From Rebecca billardiae RCC1528 (lineage: Eukaryota > Haptophyta): a stretch of DNA of 64,000 nucleotides. The stretch is taken from contig OZ251224.1 of assembly GCA_965240325.2 (NCBI GenBank), forward strand, positions 1,426,001 to 1,490,000. The letters run 5' to 3'. This document shows, piece by piece, positions 1 through 9,585 of the stretch. A program made the translations under genes and the position numbers. The first letter of the stretch is position 1. The number at the start of each line of letters is the position of its first letter. The notes under the pieces were generated by a model that was given only the letters and a program-made list of their open reading frames with translations, was not told the DNA's origin and did not search any database.

Positions 1-4
1 CGAC

Positions 5-730
5 ATGTCGAGCTACGCCAAGGCCTTCGCAAAGTCGTGCGCCAAGGACGAGAAGTCAGCGACGGGCCCGCGGAGGGTGGGCGCGGAGGCGCAGGCCGCG
101 GCCAAGGAGCGGCGCGAGGTGGCGCTGCAGGAGCTGCGCATGATGCGCGTGGGCATGGACGGCGACCAGAAGAAGCCCGCGCCGCAGAAGGGGAGCGGGG
201 GGATGCGCTGGTCCCTCAACGGCCTCGTGCCCCAGGCGCCGTCGGAGCAGGACGCGGACTGCGAGGACGACATGCCGCGCAGCACCAGCTGGAGGCCGTT
301 CGCCAACCTCAGGCGGGGCACCTCGGCAGATCCAGAGTCCGAGGGCGCCGACGTCTCCGTGCGCGAGTTCAGCGGCGATGACGCCGACCTGCCCGGTGGA
401 GCTACGGATGGCGCCGACGCCCGACCACGCACCGCGCGGAGCGAGGACGGCGCTGCGGCGCAGAAGAAGGACACCAAGGCGGGCACGGGTCTCAGCTCGA
501 CGATGCCCGCCAAGGTTGGGGCCGCGCCGACGGCAGCCAACAAGAAGGCGACGTCCACTGGCTTGGTCGAGAGGGAGAAGACCGGGCCCGCGCCAGCGCC
601 GGCGAAGAAGAGCACGACAACGTCGACGCTCGTGGGCTCCACCTCCGGTGGCGCCACAGCGTCGACAGATGGCTCCAGGCCAGCGTCGTCGCCAGCACCC
701 AACAAGGGTAGTGCGCCAGGCAGGAAATGA
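5..730 (+). CDS. Low-complexity Ala/Lys/Thr/Pro-rich protein, possibly the C-terminal part of a longer gene
   Basis: The frame opens with ATG at 5 and gives 241 residues ending in TGA. It is also open to the left edge of the window, so this may be the tail of a longer protein. The first 60 residues are charged and could be helical (KERREVALQELRMM). The remainder is disordered and rich in Ala, Lys, Thr, Ser, Pro and acidic residues, with a basic end (GSAPGRK). I recognise no domain and assign no function. Codon use is GC-rich like the other genes here. The opposite-strand frame of similar length is treated as a shadow. Confidence 0.55.
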   Translation: MSSYAKAFAKSCAKDEKSATGPRRVGAEAQAAAKERREVALQELRMMRVGMDGDQKKPAPQKGSGGMRWSLNGLVPQAPSEQDADCEDDMPRSTSWRPFANLRRGTSADPESEGADVSVREFSGDDADLPGGATDGADARPRTARSEDGAAAQKKDTKAGTGLSSTMPAKVGAAPTAANKKATSTGLVEREKTGPAPAPAKKSTTTSTLVGSTSGGATASTDGSRPASSPAPNKGSAPGRK

Positions 731-1040
731 ATAGGTGACACAGGCTGTGTATGCTGACGTACCGCGGCGTTTTAGCTCGTCGGCGACCTATGTATGGTCC
801 TATTGGTAATAACACTTGCGGCACCTAAGAAGCAGCAGCGCTACTGGGCGTGCCGGCGCAGTGACGCACATCAGAAGTTTGACACATTGTTCAATGATGC
901 ATTTAACAAGGATGCCCGCGCACGCCAGCATGGTCCGCGGTCCGCCCGCAACATAAGCCCAAGTCACACTGACTCGGGCATCGAGCACGATTTGGGCCGC
1001 ACACTCGGACACAGCCGCTCCTGACCGAGCGACGATCTGC
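731..1040. other. Intergenic, convergent gene ends
   Basis: This stretch lies between two convergent genes and must hold both 3' untranslated regions. I see no gene, repeat or RNA in it. Confidence 0.6.
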
Positions 1041-2178
1041 CTAGAACTGCGCCATCGCCTTCTTCTGCTGCTCGCGCTCGAACGCCTTCTCGCGCTTCTT
1101 CGTCGCCGCCTGCGACTTGGGGCCCATGATGTTGCCGCCCCACAGCTTGTGCGACTTGTCCGCCTGCTCCACGTTCTTCTCCTTGATCGCGGTGATCAGG
1201 TTGGAGAAGGTCTTGCGGTCGTCCTGCCCCACCTGCGTGAACGCCACCGCGGTCGCCGTCTTCTTGTGCACGAGCTTGCCGAGGCGGCTCTTGCCCTTCA
1301 CGATGGCGTACGGGACGTCCATCTTGCGGCACAGCGCGGGCAGCCACACCACCAGCTCGATAGGGTCCACGTCGTGCGCGATCACGACCAGGCCGGCGCG
1401 CTTGGACTCGACGAGCGACGTGATGTGGTTGATGCCGAACTTGATCGCGTTCGTCTTCTTGCTCTTCGCGGCCTCGCCCTCCTCGGCCTCCTTGGCCGCC
1501 TGGCCCGTGAGGCGCTCCTTCTTCTCCGCGCGCGTCTCCGGCTTGTACTTCGCCGCGAGCTTGAAGAACTCGGTGGCTGCGCGGCGGGCCGGCGTGGCGC
1601 ACAGCGGCGGGAGGGCCCGTGTGAGGCGACAGGCACGACAGGCGCGCGCGCGGGCCTGACCACGCCCCTGGCGCGGGCGGAGGCACGGGCGGCGAGGCGT
1701 GGCACGGCAGCTGCGTTCCCGCCGCGCACGCGCGGCGCGGTGCCCGCACCGAGCTGCTTGTCCAGCGTGTCCGAGAACTGGTTGATGGAGGGCGGCACCT
1801 TCAGCCGCTGGTACAGGATCTTGCGCTGCCTCTGCAGCCGCACGTACTTCGGCCAGGCGACGAAGCGGCCCATGTCCGTCTTCGGACGGATGTCACCACC
1901 AATGCCAAAGTTCTTTGGCTTCTTCTCCCATTGCGGCCCTGTCGGCTCGTCCTTGGACGCCTTTGGCGGGTCGTACGGCTGCGGCGGTGCCGCGGCCTTC
2001 TTTCCCTTCGTGGCCTTCGGCTGCGCGCGCACGGGAACGCGGGGCGCGGAGGGCGGCACGCGCACACGCGATACGATGCGCGTCAGCCACGTCGCACGAT
2101 TTGAGCCCCAGGCTGGCGCCTTGGCTGCTGCCCCGCCCTGTCGGGCGTGCGCCGTGCACGTGAGTGCGCCCGCACCAT
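1041..2178 (-). CDS. RPL7A: 60S ribosomal protein eL8 (L7a), three exons
   Basis: Large-subunit ribosomal protein eL8, a cytosolic ribosome component. The exons, on the minus strand, are 2178-2176 (only the ATG), 2020-1750 and 1576-1041, giving 269 aa against about 266 in animals. The introns are 2175-2021 and 1749-1577; both have donor GTGCGGG and acceptor GCGCAG or CGCGCAG. Exon 1 stops directly after ATG, so the protein starts M-P-K-A-T-K-G-K-K, as usual in the family. Exon 2 carries the family segment [11 protein letters not shown] and the block [17 protein letters not shown]. The junction restores [15 protein letters not shown]. Exon 3 carries the L7Ae-type RNA-binding part ([25 protein letters not shown]) and ends KKAMAQF. 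It shares a short upstream region with the divergent gene at 2311. Confidence 0.95.
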
Positions 2179-2310
2179 GGTGGGTGAGCGACGACCACGA
2201 GGACGACTCCCGGACCCGCATCGTTGTCAGGACTCCGCGCGTCTAGTATTTTTTCAGCGGTCGTCCTTTTTCCGCGCGCGCTGCTGCTTTTTGTTTTTGC
2301 GCCGCGGTCC
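2179..2310. promoter_or_regulatory. Divergent promoter space between eL8 and the 2311 gene
   Basis: This 132-bp space separates two head-to-head start codons and should hold both promoters. It contains several T tracts (TTTTTT near 2251, CTTTTT, TTTTTGTTTTTG near 2288-2300) that stand out from the GC-rich background. No TATA box is evident. Confidence 0.45.
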
Positions 2311-3051
2311 ATGTCCCGCGATTCGAACGCTCGACAAGGCGCTCACGTCCAGCGACTCATCATGGCCTCCCTGGCCTTCTACGAGCGCTCGGAGGCCGGG
2401 CAACGCGCGTCCGCGAGGGAGGCGTTCTTGATCAGCCGGCTCGCTGGCGGGCTGACTGATCGACGTGCTCGCTATGTCGCGCTCCAGCATGCAAACGCCG
2501 CTCGTGCCGACACGACCGCGGTACGCGCCGAGATGCTCGCGTGCGAACAGCTGCGCGCCCAGATCGAGCGTGATTGGGCACTCGACTCCGGCGCGCGAGG
2601 CGAGGGCGGCGAGTCGCTCAGGCCCGCAAACTCAGCGACACGTCAATACCAGGCCATGCTCGAGAGCCGTGCGGCCGAAACGGTGAGTGAAGGCACGTTC
2701 AAGCTGGGCCCCCGCGAGTTTGTCGAGTCTGTCGAGCTGCGCGAGTACAAGCTCGCAGAGGCGAAGCGCGTCGCGTTGGCCGGACCGTTTCGCATCCAGG
2801 ACGAGCAACCAGTTCGCATTGAGCAAGCTCGAGCGCTTGCGCAGAACAACCGCGCATACGTCTCGCGCATCGAGAACACGGGCCGCACGCGCGCGCCGCG
2901 TCCAGGCGCGGCTCAACTGGACGAGGCACACACGGCCGCGCAGACCTTCATGCACGCCGAACGCGTGCGTCGGGGCCGGGGGCCCGAGCCCGTGCGGGGA
3001 CGCATGCACGCGGGAAGTGGTATACGCACGCGCTTCTCGGCCGTGGTGTGA
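2311..3051 (+). CDS. Unknown 246-aa protein
   Basis: I chose the ATG at 2311 (MSRDSNARQGAHVQR); the frame is open further up, but only to a TTG. A second ATG at 2362 (MASLAFYERSEAG) is possible. The protein looks helical and charged throughout (RARYVALQHANAARADTT, SVELREYKLAEAKRVAL, RIEQARALAQNNRAYVSRIEN) with a basic C-terminus. There is no signal peptide or membrane segment, and I recognise no family. It is arranged head to head with eL8. Coding is supported by length and codon bias only. Confidence 0.55.
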   Translation: MSRDSNARQGAHVQRLIMASLAFYERSEAGQRASAREAFLISRLAGGLTDRRARYVALQHANAARADTTAVRAEMLACEQLRAQIERDWALDSGARGEGGESLRPANSATRQYQAMLESRAAETVSEGTFKLGPREFVESVELREYKLAEAKRVALAGPFRIQDEQPVRIEQARALAQNNRAYVSRIENTGRTRAPRPGAAQLDEAHTAAQTFMHAERVRRGRGPEPVRGRMHAGSGIRTRFSAVV

Positions 3052-3551
3052 GTTGCACAGCGCATCATATATCGCGTCGTCATCAGCGCGCATCGCCATC
3101 GTGATCGGCCGGGACCTCCGGCTCCGCCACGGCGCCAGTGACTGGCCTCCGCGACCGGGTCCGGGTGCTAGGGGTCTGGCACCGGTCCCGGGTTACACCG
3201 GCATCGACACCGTTGATCACCGCCGGGTCCAATCCAAGTAGTCTTAGTCTTAGGAGTCGTCTCATCGATCACCGCCGGAATTCTTGACTCCATGACGTCG
3301 ATGACCAGACCATTCTGATGATGATGCGTGTCTGACACAGAAGGTCATCAAGCTGCTACAGTCTGCTGCTGATGCTCGGATGCGTCGACGACGCCGAACG
3401 CGTGAGTATGTTCGTCTGAAGTCCTCCGACGACTTGCATGGAACGGTGATTACTGTACTGTGACGAATAAGGCTGAAGCTGCTGATGGCGCGCGGAGCTG
3501 GGCACCACCGCTGCCACCACTCGGAGCATGATGATTGATGTCAGAGGAGTC
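3052..3551. other. Intergenic, convergent gene ends
   Basis: About 500 bp between the 3' ends of the 2311 gene and the reductase. It contains a short repeated word (GATCACCGCCGG at about 3214 and 3269) and otherwise nothing I can identify. Confidence 0.5.
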
Positions 3552-5720
3552 TCAGCCCCACACGTCCTGCTGGTACTGGCCGGATTTCTGCATCCGCGCC
3601 ATGCGCTCCTCGGCAGCCTCCGTGGAAGTCCCGCCGTGCTCGGCGAGTATGCGCACCAGCTCAGCGCGCACGGCGTGCGCGAGCGCGCCGCTGCCGCACA
3701 CGTACACGTGGGCGCCCTCCGCGCCCACCAGCTTGTGCACAGCCGCCGCGTCGCGCGCAAGCGCGTGCTGCACGTACGCGGGCCCGGTGCGCGGCACCTC
3801 GCGCGAGAGGGCGTACTCGACGCGCGAGAGCACGCCGCCCTCGCCACTCGCTGCCCACGCGTCCAGCTGCGCACGGAGCGGGATCTCCCCACGGGTGCGG
3901 CAGCCAAGGTACAGAAGCGCCCGACCCAGAGCGCACGCGCCGGCGTCGGCGGCCGAGACCGCCGCGCTCGCAAGGGCCGCCTCGCGCCGCTCGAAGAAGC
4001 CGAGGAACGGCGCGAGCCCGCTGCCGGCGGCGACGCACAGCATGGGCGTCGCCATGCTCGGCGGCGGCTTGAACGCCGACGCGTGCCCGCTCACCCAGAC
4101 CGAGTCCCGGCCCGGCTTGGCGCGCGCAAGGTGAGCAGAGCACACGCCCAGGGCCCCGCCTGGCCGCCGCTGCAGGGTCGCTAGGAGCGCGAGCACGGCG
4201 GTCGGCCCTTCGGCGTCGGGTTCGGCGCGCTCGGCGCCCTCCGCGTGCGCGCCCAGCGCGCGCTCGACCGCCAGCCGCGGGTCGCACGCGAGTGAGAAGA
4301 AGCGGGGCTGCAGCCGCGGCAGCGAGCCCAGCAGCCCGCCCGCGTCCGGCCGCGCGGCGGGGAACTCGGTGAGGGCGCCGAGCAGCGTGGCGCCCTCCGA
4401 GCCGCTCCAGGCGCGATACGCCTCGCCCCCTTTGGCAAGCTCGAGCAGCCGCCCCCGCTGCGCCTGCGCGCTCGCCGCCCCGCCGCCCTGCGCCTCCTCA
4501 CCCTCCGCGCCGCACGAGCGCGCGAGCACCGCCAGCGTCTCGGGCGGCGGCGGCGCGTGCGCGTCCAGCCACTCGCACAGCATGGCGCGCATGCTGCACG
4601 GGCACGGGAAGCGGTACTCGTGCGCGGCTGCGGCGCGCTCGGCGGCGGCAGCCGCAGGCCCGGGCGGCGTGATCCGCGCGCGCAGCTCGGCGACGGCGCT
4701 GAGCCGCAGCCGCAGCCGCGTCGCCAGCTGCACGGCCGTGACCGGCCCTCCGTGTGCGTGCAGACCGATGTGGTCGCCCACGTCGAGCGAGCGCGCGAGC
4801 GCGACGGGCACGCGCAGGCGCACGAGCAGGCGCTCGCTGCGCGGGGGCTCGAATGTCGACGCGGGCGGCGCGGCGGACACGCTCGCCCCCGCAGCCGCGC
4901 CCTCAGCTGCGCCGCGCGCCGCGCCGCCGCACGGCGCGAGCAGCAGGCCGGCGGTGTCGGCGCGCGCGGTGCTTAGCACGAGCGCGCGCGTTTGCTCGGT
5001 GCGATCGAGGCGCGTGGTGCCCAGCGAGGCCAGCACGGGCGCGGGCGGCGTCTCGCCCGGCCGGAGCGGCACGTACACCAGCTCGAACGCCCCCTCGGCT
5101 GCGTCGTCCCCCCCGCTCTCCTCGGCGGCGGCGTGCACGCTCGCAGGCACGCCGAGGTGTGCCCAGAGCGCCGCGCACCACGCGCCAAAGTCGGCGCGCA
5201 GGTTGCCCGCGTCGTCGCCCAGCGCGAGCGGGAGCGCACGCGTCGCGCGGCCCGAGCGCGCGAGCCGCCGGTCCACTCGGCGCGCCACCGCGTTGAAGTG
5301 CTGGTACGCGGTGTGGCCGAGGCCGAAGACGCAGAACGGCGCATGCAGCTCGACCTCGCCCGCGCGCAACGCGGCGCAAAAGTCCGCCGCGTCGGCAGGC
5401 GGCGCGCCGTCGCCATGGGTGGCGACGAGGATGATCACGAGATCCGGCGGCTCCGTCACGCACGGCTGCCCGAGCACCCCCGAGCGCCAGACTGACAGGT
5501 TGCTCGCCTCGGCTCGGAGGCCGCGCGCGCGCGCCGCGCGGCACAGCTCGCGCGCGAAACCCTCAGCCGTGCCCGTCTCCGAGCCGAAATGGATCGACAC
5601 GGCTGGCTGCCGCGGCGAGGTGGCATCTGCCGCACGTGCTTGCGCCGGTCGCCGTCGTCGCGCGAGGTATGCCAAGCCGAGCACGACGGAGAGGAGAGTG
5701 GCCGCGAGCGCGAACAGCAT
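3552..5720 (-). CDS. NADPH-cytochrome P450 reductase-like diflavin reductase
   Basis: Membrane-anchored diflavin oxidoreductase, 722 aa in one exon (typical family size about 680). It is expected to pass electrons from NADPH through FAD and FMN to microsomal P450s or similar acceptors. An N-terminal hydrophobic segment (residues 2-20) is followed by RRRR, as in ER-anchored CPRs. The flavodoxin domain starts near residue 41, with the FMN phosphate loop GSETGTAEGFA and later ATHGDGAPP and GLGHTAYQHFN. The FAD domain carries RFFSLACDP near residue 472, where the family usually has R-x-Y-S-x. The NADPH domain shows VAAGSGLAPFLGF near 560, LYLGCR, and the last tryptophan in DVWG, which in CPR stacks on FAD. 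The Tyr-to-Phe change and the altered pyrophosphate loop are mild departures. Other diflavin enzymes (methionine synthase reductase, NDOR1) are less likely because of the membrane anchor. Confidence 0.88.
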   Translation of the reverse strand: MLFALAATLLSVVLGLAYLARRRRPAQARAADATSPRQPAVSIHFGSETGTAEGFARELCRAARARGLRAEASNLSVWRSGVLGQPCVTEPPDLVIILVATHGDGAPPADAADFCAALRAGEVELHAPFCVFGLGHTAYQHFNAVARRVDRRLARSGRATRALPLALGDDAGNLRADFGAWCAALWAHLGVPASVHAAAEESGGDDAAEGAFELVYVPLRPGETPPAPVLASLGTTRLDRTEQTRALVLSTARADTAGLLLAPCGGAARGAAEGAAAGASVSAAPPASTFEPPRSERLLVRLRVPVALARSLDVGDHIGLHAHGGPVTAVQLATRLRLRLSAVAELRARITPPGPAAAAAERAAAAHEYRFPCPCSMRAMLCEWLDAHAPPPPETLAVLARSCGAEGEEAQGGGAASAQAQRGRLLELAKGGEAYRAWSGSEGATLLGALTEFPAARPDAGGLLGSLPRLQPRFFSLACDPRLAVERALGAHAEGAERAEPDAEGPTAVLALLATLQRRPGGALGVCSAHLARAKPGRDSVWVSGHASAFKPPPSMATPMLCVAAGSGLAPFLGFFERREAALASAAVSAADAGACALGRALLYLGCRTRGEIPLRAQLDAWAASGEGGVLSRVEYALSREVPRTGPAYVQHALARDAAAVHKLVGAEGAHVYVCGSGALAHAVRAELVRILAEHGGTSTEAAEERMARMQKSGQYQQDVWG

Positions 5721-5872
5721 CTGAAGCGCCTGCCGTGCATCGCGTCTGCGGCGAGTGGCACAGCACCGGACCGTGCAGTGACCTCACCCGGACATGCCAC
5801 CGTTCGGAGCGGACCAAGCCTGTCGCCCTCCGCAGCCGAGCGAGCGAGCGCGACCGCTCGAGGGCTGTCAAC
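5721..5872. promoter_or_regulatory. Divergent promoter space between the reductase and the 5873 gene
   Basis: The two start codons face away from each other across 152 bp, so both promoters must lie here or overlap the transcripts. No recognisable box was found. Confidence 0.4.
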
Positions 5873-7009
5873 ATGGCGGACTCGCCGAGCGCCAAGGAGG
5901 AGATGCGCAAGAAGTTGGCGGCCAAGCAGGCCGAGCTCGAGAAGCTACGACAGGCGGTCGCGGAAAAGGAGAGGGCCCGGAAGGAAGCCGCGGCTGCCGC
6001 CGCTGCGGCAGCAGCCGCTGGAGCAGCAATGGCAGCGGCCGCTCCCGACCGCAGAGCGCCCGACAAGCCTGCCAAGCTGGCCGACATGCCACCGCTCGGA
6101 GGATTCCCTCCGCCGCGACGCGTGCCCCCGCCAACGTTCCCTCCGCCCGGCCCGAAGCAGCCAGCGCCCCTGGCCGCACCTTCAGCGGCTGCGGAGGCGC
6201 GCAGCGCCGCGCCCGGCGTGCTCTCGCGTCTGGGCCCGGCGCCCTCGCGGCCGGCAGCTGGAGCACCTGAGGCCGGTGGTGGGGCTGCGAAGCCACTCGC
6301 GAGGCCCGCCACTTCCGACCCGCTCACCGCTGCCGCCGCCAAGCGGCCCAGACCAGCACAGGCCACGGCCGCAGGCAACAGCAGCGGTGCCCAGCAGGCG
6401 CCAGCGCCAAAGCCGGCAGCTGCTGCAGCCAGCTTCGAGATCAAGACGTTCGAGCAGATCAAAGCCGAGCGCGCCGCTGCAGCTGCCTCTGCTCCGACAG
6501 CCGCGCCGCCGGCCCAACCAGCCCCGGCAGCGAGGCCCAAGCCGCAGCCCGCCAGGGCCGGGGCCGCAGGGCGGGCGCCTGCCGAGGCAAAGGCGAGCGC
6601 CGGGGCGAGTGCAGGGGGCCATGCAGGCAAGCAGGGCAAGGGCGCGACTGGCGCGCCATCTGCGCCCGCCGCGCAGGTGCGCATGCCCAGCTCAGCGGTG
6701 CAGGCAGCGGCCGCGGCCGCGAGCAACAAAGCTCCCGCGTCCGTCCGCGCGCAGGCCACAGCTCCTGGCGGGCACCAGGCAGCCCCGCAGGGCGCCGCGG
6801 CGAAGCCGGCAGCGGCCAAGGGTGGCGCGGCAGCAGCAGCAGCAGCAGCCGCACACCCTCCCGCGCCGCGGGCAGGCGCGGCCCCGGCCGCCCCGGATGA
6901 TGACGAGCTTCTCGAGGGCATCGACGACGCGGAGGAAGCGACTGGCGAGTACAGCGCGGAGGCCTTTGACAAGGAGATGCTCGACATGGAATCGCTGCTG
7001 GCGACGTGA
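5873..7009 (+). CDS. Ala/Pro-rich protein with an N-terminal coiled coil and an acidic tail
   Basis: The frame runs further upstream without ATG, so I chose the ATG at 5873 (MADSPSAKEEMRKKLAAKQAEL); it gives 378 aa. Residues 6-45 form a charged coiled-coil helix that runs into an alanine tract. The centre is Pro/Ala-rich and disordered. Near residues 187-200 there is a compact conserved-looking motif, FEIKTFEQIKAERA, reminiscent of the V/I-K-T-[LF]-E-[EQ]-I-K-x-E-[RK] motifs in mRNA-export proteins such as ZC3H11A. That resemblance is from memory and weak. The C-terminus is acidic (DDDELLEGIDDAEE ... DMESLLAT). A nuclear RNA-related role is possible but unproven. Confidence 0.6.
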   Translation: MADSPSAKEEMRKKLAAKQAELEKLRQAVAEKERARKEAAAAAAAAAAAGAAMAAAAPDRRAPDKPAKLADMPPLGGFPPPRRVPPPTFPPPGPKQPAPLAAPSAAAEARSAAPGVLSRLGPAPSRPAAGAPEAGGGAAKPLARPATSDPLTAAAAKRPRPAQATAAGNSSGAQQAPAPKPAAAAASFEIKTFEQIKAERAAAAASAPTAAPPAQPAPAARPKPQPARAGAAGRAPAEAKASAGASAGGHAGKQGKGATGAPSAPAAQVRMPSSAVQAAAAAASNKAPASVRAQATAPGGHQAAPQGAAAKPAAAKGGAAAAAAAAAHPPAPRAGAAPAAPDDDELLEGIDDAEEATGEYSAEAFDKEMLDMESLLAT

Positions 7010-7300
7010 CGGCTGAGACGGTCTCGCACGGACAGCAGGCTCAGACGAAGTCTCGCGCGCGCAGCAGTCAGCAGGTTCATGCCGCGCATCATCGCCAGAC
7101 ACGGACCTCAATGACAGTCCTGGCGGATTCAACGGGCAGGGCGCAGCGCCAGCCCGCGGTGCCGCGCCTGCTGACTGCGCTGCCGCCGCCGCCGCGCTCT
7201 CGGCTCTGGAGTCTGGCCGGCCGCCGCTCGTCATCGTCAGTCTTTTTCTGCTATAGCTTAGTGTTAAAGTTTCTGCTAGTCGTAATGCATATACATTATT
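7010..7300. other. Intergenic
   Basis: 3' flank of the 5873 gene up to the left end of the mobile element. GC content drops sharply near 7240. No feature is recognised. Confidence 0.5.
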
Positions 7301-7794
7301 ATGGCGCACGGCCCCCCCGAAAGGTCTGACTCTGAGCGTGAGCGAAAGCCGGGGGGGGCGGCGCACGCGTGCTCCGCAAAGTCAAAAAAGAGGATGCGCG
7401 CAGGATTTGGGGGATTTCTGTAGGTGGATTTAGGTGTGAAACCGCAGCATTTGAGTCCATATCGCTGCTCATGATTGCGTTTGTACTGCTCCTTAATCGT
7501 TGGATAGTAAGTAATAGAAGAATTCGGAATCAAATAGGACGAAGTCATCTGTAGCTACCATTCTGATAGTCAAGATTCGTGTGTTGAACTGACCATAAAA
7601 AAGGTGAGATATCGAACGAATTCTCTGGATAGCTGTTCACTCCTCAGATTCATCAAAGCGACGCGATATGGTATTGCGCGGGTAGCTTGAATGGACGTTC
7701 CCGCGCGCCCTGGTATCATACGGTTAGCAAGCTACTGTTGTTGATATGCTTTTGGTCATCTGTTGATACGACGTCAATGCGGGTGGCAATCCAT
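7301..7794 (+). repeat. Module A, inverted copy at 55010-55495
   Basis: About 490 bp matching the reverse complement of 55010-55495 with scattered small differences. Shared landmarks include GGCGCACGGCC at the outer end, the GGGGG-rich block, CTGCTCATGATTGCG and TTGACGTCG (as CGACGTCAA) near the inner end. It is much more AT-rich than the surrounding genes. Short frames inside it are not convincing as genes. Confidence 0.85.
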
Positions 7795-8662
7795 TCTTGG
7801 GCCTGAAATCTCATGAGCATAAGAATTTCTATACCGCTTCACGCACGACCCTTGATTCTCTCCCATTTAATACCGGCGCGTCCAGGAGAGCTTGACGAAT
7901 ATGAACGATACTGTAAACTGGTTCCCGCGCGCGATTCATAACCGTATCCTTTCTGATTATGATAGTTATCTCCCGTTGATTAATACTGCTCGTCATCACA
8001 CGGCTTCGCGCGATGATACAAAAGCTGGCCACACGGAGCCTCTGAGAGGCGGGCAATGCGTACTCTGGGTGCGAAAGCGCGTGGCGCGTGGGGGCGAGGC
8101 GCGTTTCCGTCGCTGTATTTCCAGCTGACCATGCGCGCGCCCGCGCGCGCCACGCCGCACGCCCGCGCAGCTGAACTCTCGGCATGTTCGCGGGAAGTCG
8201 CTCGCCCAAGCCCTCACGCTCGCGCCGTCCTAATGACCATGGCCGCGCTGTGATGGCTCCGCGTGCGGAGTGCTGACCGTGAGCCTCTCTCTCTCTGGCT
8301 GCGCATGACGGCGCGGCAAGCAGCGCGCGCAGATCTGCGGGCGACGAGGCTGGGCGCCAGTCCTCGCAGCACGAGGCCGAGCGCGGACATCTGTTTTGCT
8401 CGCGACGAGGCTGGGCTTAGAACCGCTTAGATCTGCGAGCGGCGAGTCCGCGACGATGGCGAGGTGGCATATGCTACGGGCGACGCCGTGCTCCTCTCTC
8501 GCCCGTGCTCGCAGTCGCCCTCGCGCTCCAGGCCGTCGGCCGACAGCACCCGCGGCGGCGCCGACGCGCACAGCGGCCCTCGCACTGCATCGATCGACGC
8601 GGCGGCGAGGCTGACAGACAAAGGTCGCAATCCAGGGTGTCACGTGCCGTGGGGAGCTCATT

Positions 8663-8968
8663 GTGCCCGCATTCGAGGGAAAGACGCCGAGGGCGTGCAA
8701 GGAGCGGCTGCTGCGGCTGCGGGAGGTCGGAGACAGGCTCGAGCCGCGGCTGCTCGCGACGCTCTTTCCCGCCGCCGACCGGCCGACGAGCTGCGAGCTC
8801 AGAGCTGCGAGCTCATTCATCCGACGCTGCGCCGATCCCGCCGAGCGCGCAAGGCTGTGCGAGGCTGAGACGGGCGAGCTGCCGAGCGCGATCTCTGCGC
8901 TGCGCGCGGCCCCAGCAGGGCTGCCCGAAGCGCACCGGGCGGAGGCGCTGCGGCTGCTGCGCCGTTGA
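8663..8968 (+). other. Open-frame cargo fragment, probably a captured gene piece
   Basis: About 100 codons of coding-like sequence lie directly inside module B. They begin at a GTG and are open upstream, with no convincing ATG. The translation looks like real protein (TPRACKERLLRLREVGDRLEPRLLATLFP ... ADPAERARLCEAETGELPSAISALRAA) and resembles a helix-rich, possibly SANT/Myb-like segment, but I cannot name the family. It stops at TGA 3 bp before module B begins. The position parallels the NACHT-WD40 fragment in the other copy, so I read it as captured cargo and not a working gene. Confidence 0.4.
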
Positions 8969-8971
8969 GTT

Positions 8972-9163
8972 CGACACGGCGCAGCCCCCCGACGGGCCAT
9001 CGATCGCGTCGATTACTCGCGCCCGCGCCGGCCGCGCCTCCTGCACGGCGACGTGCCGGGCGCGCGCATCGTGATCGTGATTCGGTGAAGAACGCGACAA
9101 CTACCAGGGCCGTGCGCCCTCAACTTCGTTGTTTACTACCCGAAGATCGGCGTAGCCGATCAT
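8972..9163 (+). repeat. Module B, inverted copy at 53027-53223
   Basis: About 190 bp matching the reverse complement of 53027-53223, with small indels. It holds the GGGCCGTGCGCC subterminal word (9107-9118) and ends in the hairpin GATCGGCGTAGCCGATC (9145-9161), after which the two loci diverge. Confidence 0.85.
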
Positions 9164-9585
9164 TATCATCATTGCGCATTCGGCATGTGCGCGCAAGCTG
9201 CTTCGTCAATTTATTATATATAAGGGCTTAATTAAAGGCGCGCGCGCTATATAACTACGACGAATGATCGATATATTCGATGATGACGATGATGATGACG
9301 ATGTCGTCAGTCATGTCAGATGATGGTCGTCACATCAGTAGCAGTCACACCCTGCCGCCTGGCCGCCTGCGGCTGCGGCTGCGGCTCGGGCGGGCGTGGC
9401 CGGCGTCGCGTTGGCCCGTCCGGGGGCCCGCAGAGTCCGGGCCTGTCCGGAATCCGGATCACAGAATTCAGTAGACGATGTCATGCATCACGATGACTGC
9501 TTCATCATCAATAATGACGAGTCAATATGATGACGATCAGCAGCAGCGCAGTCTGACTGACCCCCCAGCAGCGGCCACTGGGGCC
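9164..9585. other. Intergenic with GAT/GAC-rich tract
   Basis: AT-rich flank with TTATTATATATAAGGGCTTAA near 9211 and a degenerate GATGAC repeat at about 9279-9330. No gene is seen. It includes the 3' flank of the CLC gene. Confidence 0.5.

Larger units (their letters stand above)
7301..9163 (+). mobile_element. Composite element, left copy (modules A and B with unique cargo)
   Basis: The two outer modules, A (7301-7794) and B (8972-9163), both recur at 53.0-55.5 kb in opposite orientation, in the matching order and at the outer ends of that copy. The interior (7795-8971) has no evident match there. Module A starts with GGCGCACGGCCC (7303-7314), and its inverse GGGCCGTGCGCC lies in module B (9107-9118), giving a subterminal inverted repeat. 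Module B ends with a perfect hairpin, GATCGGC-GTA-GCCGATC (9145-9161). Both outer ends border ATT/TAT-rich sequence. No transposase is visible, so the copy looks non-autonomous. The class is not assigned. Confidence 0.65.

Noticed and set aside
4369-5724. 451-codon plus-strand frame opposite the reductase
   Set aside because: Ser/Ala/Arg-rich shadow. The minus strand carries diflavin reductase motifs.
7301-9163. Helitron classification of the composite element
   Set aside because: A terminal hairpin and gene capture fit, but the 5' TC and 3' CTRR ends and a clear A/T insertion junction are not seen, so the class is left open.
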